Source of the DNA: Gemmatimonadota bacterium
Lineage (GTDB): Bacteria > Latescibacterota > UBA2968 > GCA-2709665
Direction of reading: 5' to 3'
Length of the DNA: 64,000 bases
Assembly (NCBI GenBank): GCA_028877215.1
Contig: JAPPFJ010000003.1
Location: 62,001 to 126,000, forward strand
The translations under genes were made by a program, and so were the position numbers. The notes below the pieces were generated by a model that saw nothing but the letters and a program-made list of their open reading frames with translations, was not told the DNA's origin and ran no database searches. This document shows, one piece after another, positions 1 through 8,404 of this stretch; positions within the stretch are counted from its first letter, which is position 1, and each line of letters opens with the position of its first letter.

Positions 1-1
1 T

Positions 2-424
2 ACGCCGGAGACGCTTCGCGCCGTATTCGAGGTCGTACCTTCGCCTCATCTTGGGATCTGCTATGATCCGTCGCATTTCATCCGGATCGGTGTGGACTAT
101 CAGCGCCTGTTGATGGAATTCGGAGACCGCATCCGGCACGTGCATGCCAAAGACACGGAGCTGCTGTCAGACGGGCTTTACCTGTACGGCAGCCTCGGAC
201 AGAGCTTCGGAAAGAGGTATGGACACGGGGAAGGCTGGTGGCGGTACTGCATTCCCGGATGGGGACAGGCCGATTGGATTTGGATTGTGGCACGGTTGGA
301 AGAATTTGGCTATGGCGGCCCGCTTGCAATCGAGCTGGAAGACGACCGCTTTATGGGCAGCACCGCTTTGAATCAGGAGGGGCTGCTTGCGGCCAAGGCG
401 CATCTGGAAGACATCATTCGTTAA
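2..424 (+). CDS. Sugar phosphate isomerase/epimerase, C-terminal part
   Basis: The gene is cut by the left edge; 140 residues and the stop are visible. The frame resembles the C-terminal half of the xylose-isomerase-like TIM-barrel family (AP-endonuclease-2 fold). Visible marks are GICYDPSHF near residue 18, HVHAKD near residue 44 (probable metal ligands) and the acidic IELEDD strand near the end. Members isomerise or epimerise sugars or inositol derivatives in the cytoplasm; the substrate cannot be read from the fragment. The stop codon lies directly on a dispersed repeat copy. Family assignment is firm, exact reaction unknown. Confidence 0.8.
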   Translation, partial: TPETLRAVFEVVPSPHLGICYDPSHFIRIGVDYQRLLMEFGDRIRHVHAKDTELLSDGLYLYGSLGQSFGKRYGHGEGWWRYCIPGWGQADWIWIVARLEEFGYGGPLAIELEDDRFMGSTALNQEGLLAAKAHLEDIIR

Positions 425-440
425 CAGTCCATTGAGAAAG
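423..440. repeat. Partial copy of a dispersed intergenic repeat
   Basis: AACAGTCCATTGAGAAAG begins inside the stop codon of the upstream gene. It matches, with a few changes, the inner edge of the copies at 547-586 (inverted), 8360-8398 and 42425-42450 (inverted). With the copy at 547-586 it forms roughly 18-bp inverted ends around about 165 bp. Confidence 0.55.
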
Positions 441-546
441 TCGCTCTGCAGGCGAGGCCGATCCATTGTGGCCGAAGACAAGGCGCGCGACCGAGTCCCA
501 TCGAGCGATTCGGCGAGGGAGCGCAACGCAGTATTTCGACCGCAAG

Positions 547-586
547 GGCCGGCCGTAGCCCGGATGGGCTTTTTCAACGGGCTGTT
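547..586 (+). terminator. Repeat copy containing an AGCCC/GGGCT hairpin and T-run
   Basis: AGCCC-GGAT-GGGCT (557-570) is followed by TTTTC, a short intrinsic-terminator shape in plus orientation. The flanking sequence CAACGGGCTGTT and the GGCCGG on the other side recur in the other copies, so this is both a terminator-like hairpin and a member of the dispersed repeat family. Confidence 0.55.
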
Positions 587-633
587 TGTACGACTCGAAT
601 TCCCAATAAAACAGCCGGGTCCGGAGGCGCGCG

Positions 634-1035
634 ATGAGAAGGTTCAACCCGTTTACGTTTGTCGTGGCACTGCTTTTCATGTCCTGCGGAGAAGACAATC
701 CGCTGAACTACGATACGCTGGCAGGTACCTATACGCTCCGTGAGATACAGCTGACGGGTGGTTCGCAGACACAGACGCTTCGTCCGCCCGAAGCAACCGG
801 AACGCTTGTTCTGTCGACAACGGGAGACTTTTCGATGAGTCTGAGTGTCCCGTCGCTTGGAATGGAAGATCGATATTCCGACGGCACGTACGCAATAGAA
901 GGATCGAGTATATTATTTCAGGAAGCAGCGACACTGGGTCTTATTGGAACCAACGCCACCATCAGCGGGAATGAGTTGACATTGACTTCCTCGCTGGGCG
1001 GGTCGCAGGTTACGATGGTCTTCGTGAAGGTCTAA
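634..1035 (+). CDS. Small secreted lipoprotein, lipocalin-like
   Basis: A 133-aa protein beginning MRRFNPF with a hydrophobic stretch and the lipobox-like FMSC near residue 18, so it is probably lipid-anchored after signal peptidase II cleavage. The mature part (LAGTYTLREIQLTGG, TGTLVLSTTGDFSMSL, GTYAIEGSSILF, ISGNELTLTSSL) has the alternating strand pattern of lipocalin-like or META-like beta-barrel lipoproteins. The start is supported by GGAGG seven bases upstream. No catalytic residues are recognisable; ligand and role are unknown. Confidence 0.65.
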   Translation: MRRFNPFTFVVALLFMSCGEDNPLNYDTLAGTYTLREIQLTGGSQTQTLRPPEATGTLVLSTTGDFSMSLSVPSLGMEDRYSDGTYAIEGSSILFQEAATLGLIGTNATISGNELTLTSSLGGSQVTMVFVKV

Positions 1036-1093
1036 CTCTCGTTGCGAGTCGGGAACGTGAGCTGGTGTAACGGGTCTTACAGGAGTCATGCAG

Positions 1094-2263
1094 ATGGTAA
1101 AAGTTGCGGATGCGGTGGTGATCGGGGGCGGTATCATGGGGGCCAGCGCGGCCCACTTTCTCGCAAAAAAGGGTCTGGGTGCCGTCGTGCTCCTGGAAAA
1201 ACGTTCGCTGGCCGCCGTGAGTACGGGACATTCGGCCGCGGTGATCCGCACTTTCTATTCGAACGATCTGACCATCCGGCTGTCCATGAAGGCGTTGGAG
1301 ATGTTCGCGAACGGACCGGAGGCGCTGGGGGGAGATTGCGACTTTCGCAATACGGGCTATATCTGTCTTCTGGGTGAGGAAACCGCCGCCGCCGGCCTGG
1401 CGGTGCTGGAGGCGGAGCAGCGGAATCACACCCGTGCCGTGGAGGTGGAAGCGGATGAGATCGGGGAACTCGTCCCCGGCGTGAACACGGATGGGATCGT
1501 ATCGGGCATCTATGAACCCGCGTCTGGGTACGCGGACCCCGTCCGAACGGTCCGGAACCTGGTGACGCGCGCCGCTGACTGGGGCCTGGCGTGTTACGAG
1601 GGGGTGGGGGCAACGCGGATTCGCATGTCCGGAGATCGTGTGACCGGGGTGGAGACGGACGCGGGCGAAATCCGAACGGATCTGGTGATCAACGCGGCAG
1701 GTCCCTGGGGCCGGCAGATGGGATTGTCCGCTGGCTTGAATTACTCGGTGCGATGGAGCCGGGAGAGCGATCTGGTTCTGCGATTGCCGGAGGGATACGG
1801 GCGGTTTCCCGTGGTTTCCGATCCCAATCTCAGGGTCTATTTTCGTCCCGACGGCGAAAACGGGCTGCTCGCCGGATTGAGCTTTCCCAAAGAGGTGGAG
1901 CCGATGGACGTGGACGCGTACGATCCGGATCTGGATGAGGCCACGCGGCGGCGCATCGAGTCTGGGACCTTCGAACGGGTGCCGGCATTCCGGCGGGGCG
2001 AATACGTGAAGGGCTGGGCGTCGGTCTATACCATTACGGACGACTGGCATCCCCTGGTCGGAACCGAGCCGGGGCTGGAGGGCTACTATGCCTTCTTCGG
2101 CGGGAGCGGGCACGGGTTCAAGCTGGGTCCGCCGATCGCCGATTCGCTGACCGACGCGATCCTCGGCCGAACGCCCATGTTCGATCTCCACCCGTTCCGT
2201 CCCAGCCGGTTCCAGGAGGGCGATCAGTTCTCGTCCGCATGGGGAGGAGGAAACCGGGGGTGA
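1094..2263 (+). CDS. FAD-dependent oxidoreductase (DAO family)
   Basis: A 389-aa D-amino-acid oxidase/sarcosine oxidase type flavoprotein. The N-terminus holds the dinucleotide-binding motif VVIGGGIMGASAAHFL; the C-terminus has GLEGYYAFFGGSGHGFKLGP, the usual second FAD-contacting segment. It probably oxidises an N-methyl or secondary amine substrate, which the sequence does not define. AGGAG sits 8 bases from ATG 1094 but only 2 from ATG 1088, so 1094 is preferred. It ends before a strong hairpin at 2314-2355. No obvious partner gene is adjacent. Confidence 0.88.
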   Translation: MVKVADAVVIGGGIMGASAAHFLAKKGLGAVVLLEKRSLAAVSTGHSAAVIRTFYSNDLTIRLSMKALEMFANGPEALGGDCDFRNTGYICLLGEETAAAGLAVLEAEQRNHTRAVEVEADEIGELVPGVNTDGIVSGIYEPASGYADPVRTVRNLVTRAADWGLACYEGVGATRIRMSGDRVTGVETDAGEIRTDLVINAAGPWGRQMGLSAGLNYSVRWSRESDLVLRLPEGYGRFPVVSDPNLRVYFRPDGENGLLAGLSFPKEVEPMDVDAYDPDLDEATRRRIESGTFERVPAFRRGEYVKGWASVYTITDDWHPLVGTEPGLEGYYAFFGGSGHGFKLGPPIADSLTDAILGRTPMFDLHPFRPSRFQEGDQFSSAWGGGNRG

Positions 2264-2313
2264 GAGAAGGCGCTTAAAACTGAGCCTCGAAGGAGAAAGC
2301 TACCGATGTGGAC

Positions 2314-2355
2314 CGCGGAACGGGATCGGAACGACCACCCCGTTCCGCGTTTTTT
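2314..2355 (+). terminator. Intrinsic terminator
   Basis: A perfect 11-bp stem (CGCGGAACGGG at 2314-2324 with CCCGTTCCGCG at 2339-2349) is followed by a run of six T. It ends transcription of the FAD oxidoreductase and touches the 3' end of the convergent rhamnose isomerase gene. Confidence 0.9.
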
Positions 2356-3643
2356 ATGTCCGGGTTGACAGCACATCTTTCTCGTGCGCTTCCATTTCCG
2401 GAATCCAGGCGGCGCCGGGGGGGACGCCGGTTTTCAGGCAGGTCATGTCCCATACGGCGGAAAAGGGCATGGTTTTCATGTCTTCCATCAGGGCGAGCTT
2501 CTGCGCCAGTTTGCCCTCCCGTTCCAGTTCCTTCAGTTGCCGCGTGGGATCCAGTAGCGCATAGAGGATGGCTTTCCGCGTCGCGCGGGCGCCGATCACG
2601 TAGGCGCCGATGCGGTTGATGCTGGCGTCGAAGAAGTCCAGGGCCACGTAGACGCGGTCCAGGGCGTCGCACCGGACGATTTCCAGGAAGACGTTGCGCA
2701 CGTCGTCGCCGAACAGCACCACGTGGTCCGAGTCCCAGCGGATAGGCCGGCTGGTGTGGATGAGCAGCCTGTCGTGGAAGGGCAGGTGCGAGGAAATCTT
2801 GTCCGCGATGGATTCCGTCGGGTGAAAGTGGCCCATGTCCAGGCAGAGGACCGCGCCCCGCGACAGGGCGTAGTTCGCGTAGAAGTCGTTGGAGCCCGCC
2901 GTGTAGTCTTCCACGCCCAGACCGAAGAGCTTGCCCTCGACGGCGTCCACGCAGGCCGGCCCGATGCCCAATGCGGGGTCCAGGACGGCGTCCAGGGATT
3001 CCACCAGGCGTTCGCGGGGTCCGTATCGGTCCGCGGGGTGGTCCTTTGCGCCGTCGGGAATCCAGTGGTTGTTCACGCACACGTCCTCCAGCGCAATACC
3101 CATGGCTTCCGCGATCCGCCGGCTGGCCACGCCGTGGCGGACCCAGAATTCCCGGATTTCCACGTCCGGATGGGCAAGGGTGAACCCGTCGTTCGCCTTC
3201 GGATGGGCGAAATACGTGGGGTTGAAGTCCAGCCCGATCCCGTTTTCCTTCGCCCAGGATATCCAGCCGGCGAAGTGTTCGGGTTCCAGGCGGTCCCGGT
3301 CCACAACTTTGCCGCCCGTGTCGCCGTAGGAGGCGTGGACGTTCGCGCGGTGCCTCCCAGGCAACAGATCGATCGCCTGCTTCAGGTCTGCTCGCAGCTC
3401 ATCGCCGTTTCGCGCCCGGCCCGGATAGTTCCCGGTGGCCATGATGCCGCCGCCCTCCACGGCTTCGTCCTTCGTCTCGAACCCCGCCACGTCGTCGGCC
3501 TGCCAGCAGTGAAGCGATATGGGCACGTCCGCCGCTTTGTCAACGGCTTCGTGCGCGTTCACGCCGAAGGCCGCATACTGCTCGGCGGCCTCCTGGAAGG
3601 CGGCCTCGATCTGCGCGTCGGTCCGCGTCGTCTGAAATTGCAT
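2354..3643 (-). CDS. rhaA: L-rhamnose isomerase
   Basis: A 429-aa cytoplasmic aldose-ketose isomerase expected to convert L-rhamnose to L-rhamnulose with a divalent metal. Family landmarks are visible: ISLHCWQADDVAGFE, GGGIMATGNYPGRA, NVHASYGD, GLDFNPTYFAHP (metal/substrate site), NNHWIPDGAKDHPADR and LCLDMGHFHPTE. Length fits the family. AGGGAG lies upstream of ATG 3643. Kinase (RhaB) and aldolase (RhaD) genes are not adjacent, so the rest of the pathway must be elsewhere. The left-edge sugar isomerase and other sugar genes suggest plant or algal glycan use. Confidence 0.93.
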   Translation of the reverse strand: MQFQTTRTDAQIEAAFQEAAEQYAAFGVNAHEAVDKAADVPISLHCWQADDVAGFETKDEAVEGGGIMATGNYPGRARNGDELRADLKQAIDLLPGRHRANVHASYGDTGGKVVDRDRLEPEHFAGWISWAKENGIGLDFNPTYFAHPKANDGFTLAHPDVEIREFWVRHGVASRRIAEAMGIALEDVCVNNHWIPDGAKDHPADRYGPRERLVESLDAVLDPALGIGPACVDAVEGKLFGLGVEDYTAGSNDFYANYALSRGAVLCLDMGHFHPTESIADKISSHLPFHDRLLIHTSRPIRWDSDHVVLFGDDVRNVFLEIVRCDALDRVYVALDFFDASINRIGAYVIGARATRKAILYALLDPTRQLKELEREGKLAQKLALMEDMKTMPFSAVWDMTCLKTGVPPGAAWIPEMEAHEKDVLSTRT

Positions 3644-3759
3644 CCGGATTCTCCCTAGCGGTTTACCGGGAAAATGGGGCGTTCCCTGGTACCTGCCGAT
3701 CTTCGCCCGATTCCCGCGTGGAACAGACAGACAGTGCCATCGCGTGGTGGCCTCGATGG

Positions 3760-4149
3760 TTATCGAACACCCGGCAGCGCTGCGACCTTATCCTGAAGCC
3801 ACGCCTTCAACCCGGCGAACCGGAATGACCCGGCTTCCAGGTTCCCAACGATAAACGCGTATGCCTCATCGTCGTCACAGTCGATAAAGTGGCCGTTCAG
3901 ACGCAGGAAGGTGTCGGTGACAAAAAAGGCCGCCCGTTTGTTGCCGTCCATAAACGGATGGTTGTTGGCGAGGCTCTCCATGAGGGCGGCGGCCTGGTCG
4001 ATCAGACCGTCGTAGTATCCAAGCTGCGGCCGCATGAGTGCCGACGCGAGCGCGCCTTCATCACGTATTCCAGGTGCCCCGCCAAACGTGTTGATCAGGA
4101 CGTGGTGCAGGACGATGACTTCCTGTATGGTGGGGAAGTCGTGCGTCAT
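3760..4149 (-). CDS. doc: Death-on-curing (Doc) family Fic toxin
   Basis: A 129-aa Fic-fold protein of the Doc group. The active-site motif HPFMDGNKR is intact near residue 64, with the Doc-type K in place of the second G of classical Fic. Doc proteins of phage P1 type phosphorylate EF-Tu and stop translation; that activity is inferred from family. Its start overlaps the antitoxin stop by 4 bases (ATGA), the usual antitoxin-first layout, so translation is probably coupled. Confidence 0.9.
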   Translation of the reverse strand: MTHDFPTIQEVIVLHHVLINTFGGAPGIRDEGALASALMRPQLGYYDGLIDQAAALMESLANNHPFMDGNKRAAFFVTDTFLRLNGHFIDCDDDEAYAFIVGNLEAGSFRFAGLKAWLQDKVAALPGVR

Positions 4150-4373
4150 CTGGCGAGCATTTCACCCAGACGGCGATGTCTTTCCACGCTGGCCTGAAAG
4201 TGGGCCATGATCTCAGCGCGCGGCTTTTCCCGGGTGCGGTTATCGATGTATTCCCGCATGGCCTCTTCCAGCACCGCCTGAAAGTGACGACCCTCCTTAC
4301 GGGCAATCTCCCGCATGGTGCCCAACAACTCGGGGGCAACCTGGCTGGAGAATTTCTCTCTTGGCATATTCAT
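4146..4373 (-). CDS. Antitoxin partner of Doc
   Basis: A 75-aa basic/acidic helical protein. The N-terminal FSSQVAPELLGTMREIARKEGRHFQAVLEEAMREYI looks like a ribbon-helix-helix DNA-binding domain; the C-terminal helix (AEIMAHFQASVERHRRLGEML) would wrap the toxin. It differs from the Phd fold of P1, but RHH antitoxins paired with Doc-like toxins are known. It precedes and overlaps the toxin gene. A perfect palindrome 50 bases upstream is a likely autoregulatory operator. Confidence 0.75.
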   Translation of the reverse strand: MNMPREKFSSQVAPELLGTMREIARKEGRHFQAVLEEAMREYIDNRTREKPRAEIMAHFQASVERHRRLGEMLAR

Positions 4374-4423
4374 AACCGAACGACTCCGTTTTTATTCAAA
4401 AATGGGCCTTCGAAGTCCGACAG

Positions 4424-4439
4424 TCAAGATTAATCTTGA
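4424..4439. promoter_or_regulatory. Palindromic operator upstream of the doc module
   Basis: TCAAGATTAATCTTGA is a perfect 16-bp palindrome about 50 bases upstream of the antitoxin start. Its edge overlaps a TTGACT that could be a -35 element on the minus strand. Autoregulation by the RHH antitoxin is the simple inference. Confidence 0.6.
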
Positions 4440-4544
4440 TAAAAATGGGTAAATGAACCGTGTTGTCGATCAGGAGCCCGCTATCTTTCGATGTCGTGAT
4501 CCGGGATCTCTCTAATATCCGTGTCCGTATCGCCCTGCCGTGTG

Positions 4545-5495
4545 TCAGCCGATTAGCGCCTGCAACTCGGGCAGGAGGTAGGCGAGGGCGAGGCTGACGA
4601 GCAGTCCTCCGGTGATTTTCGCGAAATCCGAGGCAACCAGCCGCGTCACTTCCTTGCGGCTGCGGTGCCGCTGACTCCACGCCACCGCGATCTCACGTCC
4701 GGCCAGGAGGCCGACGAAGACCCATGTGGTGCTCATCGGGAGCTTGCTGACCTCTTTGAACAGCAACAGTACGATGCCGTATATCAGGTCGACAAAGGTG
4801 GCCGACCGGATGTCGGTTGTGTTGGTCTTGGTGAGCACCACCTTCTGGATGGCGCCTCCGTGGTTGTAGAAGATAATGGCGTGCAGGGCCAGCATGACGA
4901 TGACCGCAAGGAAGAACCATTCCGCCGTGAGGCTGCGAGGAAGGAAGACGAAGATATTGGCCAGGTCCTGTATCAGCCACTGGCTCCACAGGAAGCCGGT
5001 CGAACACCACTGCGCCACGACCCACCAGCCGCTCGTGGGTCCCTCTGTCTTGTGGAAGCGGGACTCGAAGCCCCTGGTGACCCATCGATAGATCAGAATG
5101 GCGGCCAGGAACGCGGTCGCGTAACCTGCGAGTGATTTGACCAGCATGGCCGGCAGGGCTTTTGGCGCAAAGATCGTCAGGGTGAGAAACGTGGTGCTCA
5201 CCGGGATGCCCCAACGGGTCAGAAGGAGCAGGGCGAACGGAGGGACACAGTAGATCCAGGACCAATGCTCGGGAACGGGGATCTTCTCCAGCCTGCCGTA
5301 GGAGACGTCGTCGTGCATCCACCACCCGTAGACGAGGACGACCACCAGAATACTGCAGGCAAAGATCCAGAGCACCCACCAGGGGCGTCTGGCGTTGGAG
5401 CTGAGAAAGGTTCCGAGGGTCTGGATCGCGTCGTTTCCAACGATAGAATAGGCGCCGAGTAAAAACCCGACAATCATGATCACTTCCTGACTCAC
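4545..5495 (-). CDS. PiT-like integral membrane transporter
   Basis: A 316-aa polytopic membrane protein. It carries VGNDAIQTLGTFL near the N-terminus, resembling the GANDVANAxGT signature of PiT phosphate permeases, and two PxSTT motifs (GIPVSTTFLT and KLPMSTTWVF), as expected of the duplicated PiT fold. It is shorter than classical PiT proteins and the signatures are altered, so the substrate may not be phosphate. The GTG start at 5495 is chosen because GGAGGAG lies 7 bases upstream; an ATG at 5477 is the alternative. Confidence 0.65.
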   Translation of the reverse strand: MSQEVIMIVGFLLGAYSIVGNDAIQTLGTFLSSNARRPWWVLWIFACSILVVVLVYGWWMHDDVSYGRLEKIPVPEHWSWIYCVPPFALLLLTRWGIPVSTTFLTLTIFAPKALPAMLVKSLAGYATAFLAAILIYRWVTRGFESRFHKTEGPTSGWWVVAQWCSTGFLWSQWLIQDLANIFVFLPRSLTAEWFFLAVIVMLALHAIIFYNHGGAIQKVVLTKTNTTDIRSATFVDLIYGIVLLLFKEVSKLPMSTTWVFVGLLAGREIAVAWSQRHRSRKEVTRLVASDFAKITGGLLVSLALAYLLPELQALIG

Positions 5496-5694
5496 AGCGG
5501 TTCTCCTCCGATCGATAGGGTCTGGCAAGCGGGAATTGTGGGCGGGGCATGTTGTCTCCTGCCGGTTGACGGAGACGGTCTCCGAACCGGACGCCTGCAA
5601 AAAGCCCGGGCGTCCGGGTACGATGTATCACAAGATCGTTTGCCATGGGCATCACGCCATCCGCGGGTTAATATAACAGGTGACGGATTTCGAA

Positions 5695-6843
5695 TCAATT
5701 CGGGCAGTCCTGATCCACAAGTTCTCCGGACTTCACGGTAGCCAGCGGTTCCCAGGATCCGGCGTGCCGTTCAACGCCGAGTACGTCGGCCAGACGTCCA
5801 TCGGGGTTCCACCGCAACACCGCGATATCGGCGCACGCGCCAGGGGCCAGCGTGCCGGCCTCACCCTTCAGCCCCAGCAATTCAGCTGGCCGGGCGGTCG
5901 CCCGCGGGAATACTTCCGCTTCGGGCATGCCGGCGGCGATGTACTTGGACATCGTCCTGGGAAGGTGGTGGGGTGGATCGGCGCCTGCGTGCGCATTGTA
6001 CTGGTCGGTGGAAATCGTGTCGGGGTAGAATCCCTCCGCGATGGCCTGCTCCGCGTGCGGGAAGCTGAAGGACTGCATCCCGTGACAGCCGTCGAACAGG
6101 ACGCCCCGGTCGCGGGCATCCCTCACCGCGCGCCGCACCCTTCCGCCAGCGATGATGTTGTCCGGACGGGGGCTGAACGTGTACGTGAAGAGGTCTCCCG
6201 CGCGCAGGAACCGCAACTGTTCCTCGAGTGGAAAGTCGATGTTGAAGCGCGGCCCGTAGAGGATGGGGCGTCCGCTGCGTTCGGCCGCTTCGACGCCCCG
6301 GCGCATGATCTCTCGAGGGTCGTGCGCGAGGCGAGGTTCGAGTACCGTGTTGAAGGCGATGCCCCAGATGTCCTCGCCCGCTTCAGCGATCGTGTCCACG
6401 CAGAGGTCGACGTCGGCGTTCTCAACGTGCTCGAAACAGTGGTCCGGCGGCGATTCGCCGGTTTTGGACAGATGCAGCGCAAGACGCACCCGCGTGCGGC
6501 AACCGTGGACGACCTCCTGCCGATAGGCCTGCCAGTTGAGGGCGCCGGCATCGCCCTGGGACAGACAGGTGGTGACCCCGCGAGGAAGAAAGTGCGTATC
6601 GGGATCGACGCCGAACCGGGAACCGCCCCGTGCCGGGTGGGCGTGCATGTCAACCAGGCCCGGCAGAAGCAGGGCGTCGGGGTAGTCGAGATTCAGACCC
6701 GCGGTTCCCTTCACGTCGGGACCGGCTGCGACAATCCGGTCGCCCCTTGCGGCGACGGCGCCCGGTCCGTCCAGGCCGGTGTCCGCGCAAAAGACACGCC
6801 CGGCCGTGATCAGCAGGTCATACATGTCGGCTGATGTGGTCAT
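5695..6843 (-). CDS. Amidohydrolase family protein
   Basis: A 382-aa dihydroorotase/hydantoinase-like hydrolase. It begins with the small beta-sandwich strand (DLLITAGRVFCADTGLDGPGAVAARGDRIVAAG), then the metal-binding LPGLVDMHAHP. Later come DGCHGMQSF, STDQYNAHAG (probable metal ligands) and the C-terminal return strand (GTLAPGACADIAVLRW). Such enzymes hydrolyse cyclic amides or N-acyl amino acids; the substrate is not readable. The chosen ATG begins where homology starts. A GNAT gene lies 85 bases upstream on the same strand and may be co-transcribed. Confidence 0.85.
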   Translation of the reverse strand: MTTSADMYDLLITAGRVFCADTGLDGPGAVAARGDRIVAAGPDVKGTAGLNLDYPDALLLPGLVDMHAHPARGGSRFGVDPDTHFLPRGVTTCLSQGDAGALNWQAYRQEVVHGCRTRVRLALHLSKTGESPPDHCFEHVENADVDLCVDTIAEAGEDIWGIAFNTVLEPRLAHDPREIMRRGVEAAERSGRPILYGPRFNIDFPLEEQLRFLRAGDLFTYTFSPRPDNIIAGGRVRRAVRDARDRGVLFDGCHGMQSFSFPHAEQAIAEGFYPDTISTDQYNAHAGADPPHHLPRTMSKYIAAGMPEAEVFPRATARPAELLGLKGEAGTLAPGACADIAVLRWNPDGRLADVLGVERHAGSWEPLATVKSGELVDQDCPN

Positions 6844-6928
6844 GGATCGTTCCCGTTCTGAGAAAGTTGTGTGGATGAAAGCCGGAAATGACTCGAGCGC
6901 CTGCCGGGGCGAGGGGACAGCATTCGTA

Positions 6929-7822
6929 TCATGCCTTGGAAGTCCGGGTCCAGTGGTTCTGTCGAACCAGCGGGGTCCAGCCAAACCGTCTGTAAAATCG
7001 CCCCGCGCCCGCTTTTTCGTCATCCCTGTCGACGCTGAACACAACCCGGTCGCACCCGGCCAGCCGCAGCCACTCAACGGCATGGCGCATCACCCACGAA
7101 CCGAGGCCCCGGTTCCGCATCGCTTTGCTCGTTTCCACTTCCGAGAGTTCCCCCCATCCGGATAGCGCCGGCAGTTGCCCGCCCAGGGCGAGATCTGAAT
7201 CACATTCAACGTATGCGATGTCCCGGCCCTCCAGCCGCGCCACGAATCTCGTGCCGAATTTCCCCAGGTCGCGATGAACGGATACGCCTTCGACCGGGGC
7301 TTCACCTGGAGATGGAATACCTTCCAGGGTGCCGCCGTACACGGATTCGTCAACGTCCTCGCCGCATTTAAAGCCGAACTGCTTAAGAAGACGGCCGATG
7401 TGCGGCCAGACGTGGGGCAGGCCGTTGCACATCGGTACTGGCAATGGCCCGGAAATCAACTGCTCCGTCGCCTGCCAGGCGTCCATCTGACGCAGGCATG
7501 CCTTGAGAATCGCCTCGCCGGCAGGGTACTCCTGCGGCCAGAACAGCACCCAGGCGACTTCCGCGGTTCCCTTCCAGCGGGTGTCGTCTCCGTAGCGCAG
7601 GAGATGGGCGGCGGCACAGACGCGGTCGTTGACAACGGAGACGATGGATTTTCTCTCGACGACCCAGGGATCGGTAACGTGTTCGGCAGGATTCCGCTTC
7701 AGGCGCTCCCACAAATAGTCGGCGGTCAGTGCCCATCCAGGGATCACGGCGCCAACGTGCACGTTTGCGAGATCCAGGACCTGTGGCAGATGGTGTTTTT
7801 CCAGGGGCTCTATCTTCGCCAT
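6929..7822 (-). CDS. GNAT family N-acetyltransferase
   Basis: A protein of about 297 aa with a C-terminal GNAT domain. The acetyl-CoA motif region is VETSKAMRNRGLGSWVMRHAVEWLRLAGCDRVVFSV near residues 230-265, followed by FYRRFGWTP. The N-terminal half may be a degenerate second GNAT copy (LDLANVHVGAVIPGW, AEVAWVLFWPQEYPAGEAILKACLRQM). The start is uncertain: ATG 7822 (MAKIEPLEKHHLPQV) reads like a GNAT start, while a GTG at 7882 would add 20 residues. Neither has a strong ribosome site. Substrate unknown. Confidence 0.78.
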   Translation of the reverse strand: MAKIEPLEKHHLPQVLDLANVHVGAVIPGWALTADYLWERLKRNPAEHVTDPWVVERKSIVSVVNDRVCAAAHLLRYGDDTRWKGTAEVAWVLFWPQEYPAGEAILKACLRQMDAWQATEQLISGPLPVPMCNGLPHVWPHIGRLLKQFGFKCGEDVDESVYGGTLEGIPSPGEAPVEGVSVHRDLGKFGTRFVARLEGRDIAYVECDSDLALGGQLPALSGWGELSEVETSKAMRNRGLGSWVMRHAVEWLRLAGCDRVVFSVDRDDEKAGAGRFYRRFGWTPLVRQNHWTRTSKA

Positions 7823-8041
7823 AATTCGATCCGGTGGAATTATGCGGTCCAAATCCGACGCAATTTGGACCAGTTCCGCCACCCATCAAGGGAATTTTCC
7901 GGCTTTTCCGCTCGTCGTACCGGCCGGGTCAGGTGAGGCACTCCTTTCGATCCGGTCGGTTTTTTGTTACCATGGCAGGTCGCAGAGAGTTCCATTCCAT
8001 GCAGGATCGATCCAGGATCCTTCACGCCAGGGAGCGTTCAA

Positions 8042-8359
8042 ATGATCTACGAACACCGCATCTACAGAGTCCCGGAAGGCCGGATGCCGGACATCCTCAA
8101 CCGGTTTGAAAACATTACGTTCGACCTCTTCGACCGCCACGGCATCAAAGTCTCCGGTTTCTGGACGCGAAAAGATGCCAATGAGCTGATCTACCTCTGT
8201 GAATTTGAAAGCGAAGAGGCGATGGAAACCGCGTGGGATGCGTTCCGCGCGGACCCGGACTGGATCGCGGCGCGGGAACGAACCGAAGCCAACGGGCCGA
8301 TCGTGGACGAGGTCATCTCCGACGTCCTCATCCCAACCTCCTTCTCGCCTATGCAATAG
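8042..8359 (+). CDS. NIPSNAP family protein
   Basis: A 105-aa ferredoxin-like alpha/beta-barrel protein. MIYEHRIYRVPEGRMPDIL, then FDRHGIKVSGFW and LIYLCEFESEEAMETAWDAFRADPDW, match the NIPSNAP pattern well. Bacterial members are small cytoplasmic proteins of unsettled function, often beside sugar or dehydrogenase genes. AGGGAG precedes the ATG at 8042, which also begins the homology. The stop codon lies at the edge of the repeat copy at 8360-8398. Confidence 0.88.
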   Translation: MIYEHRIYRVPEGRMPDILNRFENITFDLFDRHGIKVSGFWTRKDANELIYLCEFESEEAMETAWDAFRADPDWIAARERTEANGPIVDEVISDVLIPTSFSPMQ

Positions 8360-8398
8360 CAGTCCATTGAAAAAGCACATCCGGGCTGCGGCCGGCCT
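8360..8398 (-). terminator. Dispersed repeat copy at convergent gene ends
   Basis: CAGTCCATTGAAAAAG followed by CACATCCGGGCTGCGGCCGG matches the inverted copy at 547-586. Read on the minus strand it gives AGCCC-GGAT-GTGCT-TTTTC, an imperfect terminator hairpin for the TfoX-domain gene. It abuts the NIPSNAP stop codon on the plus strand. Confidence 0.55.
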
Positions 8399-8404
8399 GC
8401 ACTG

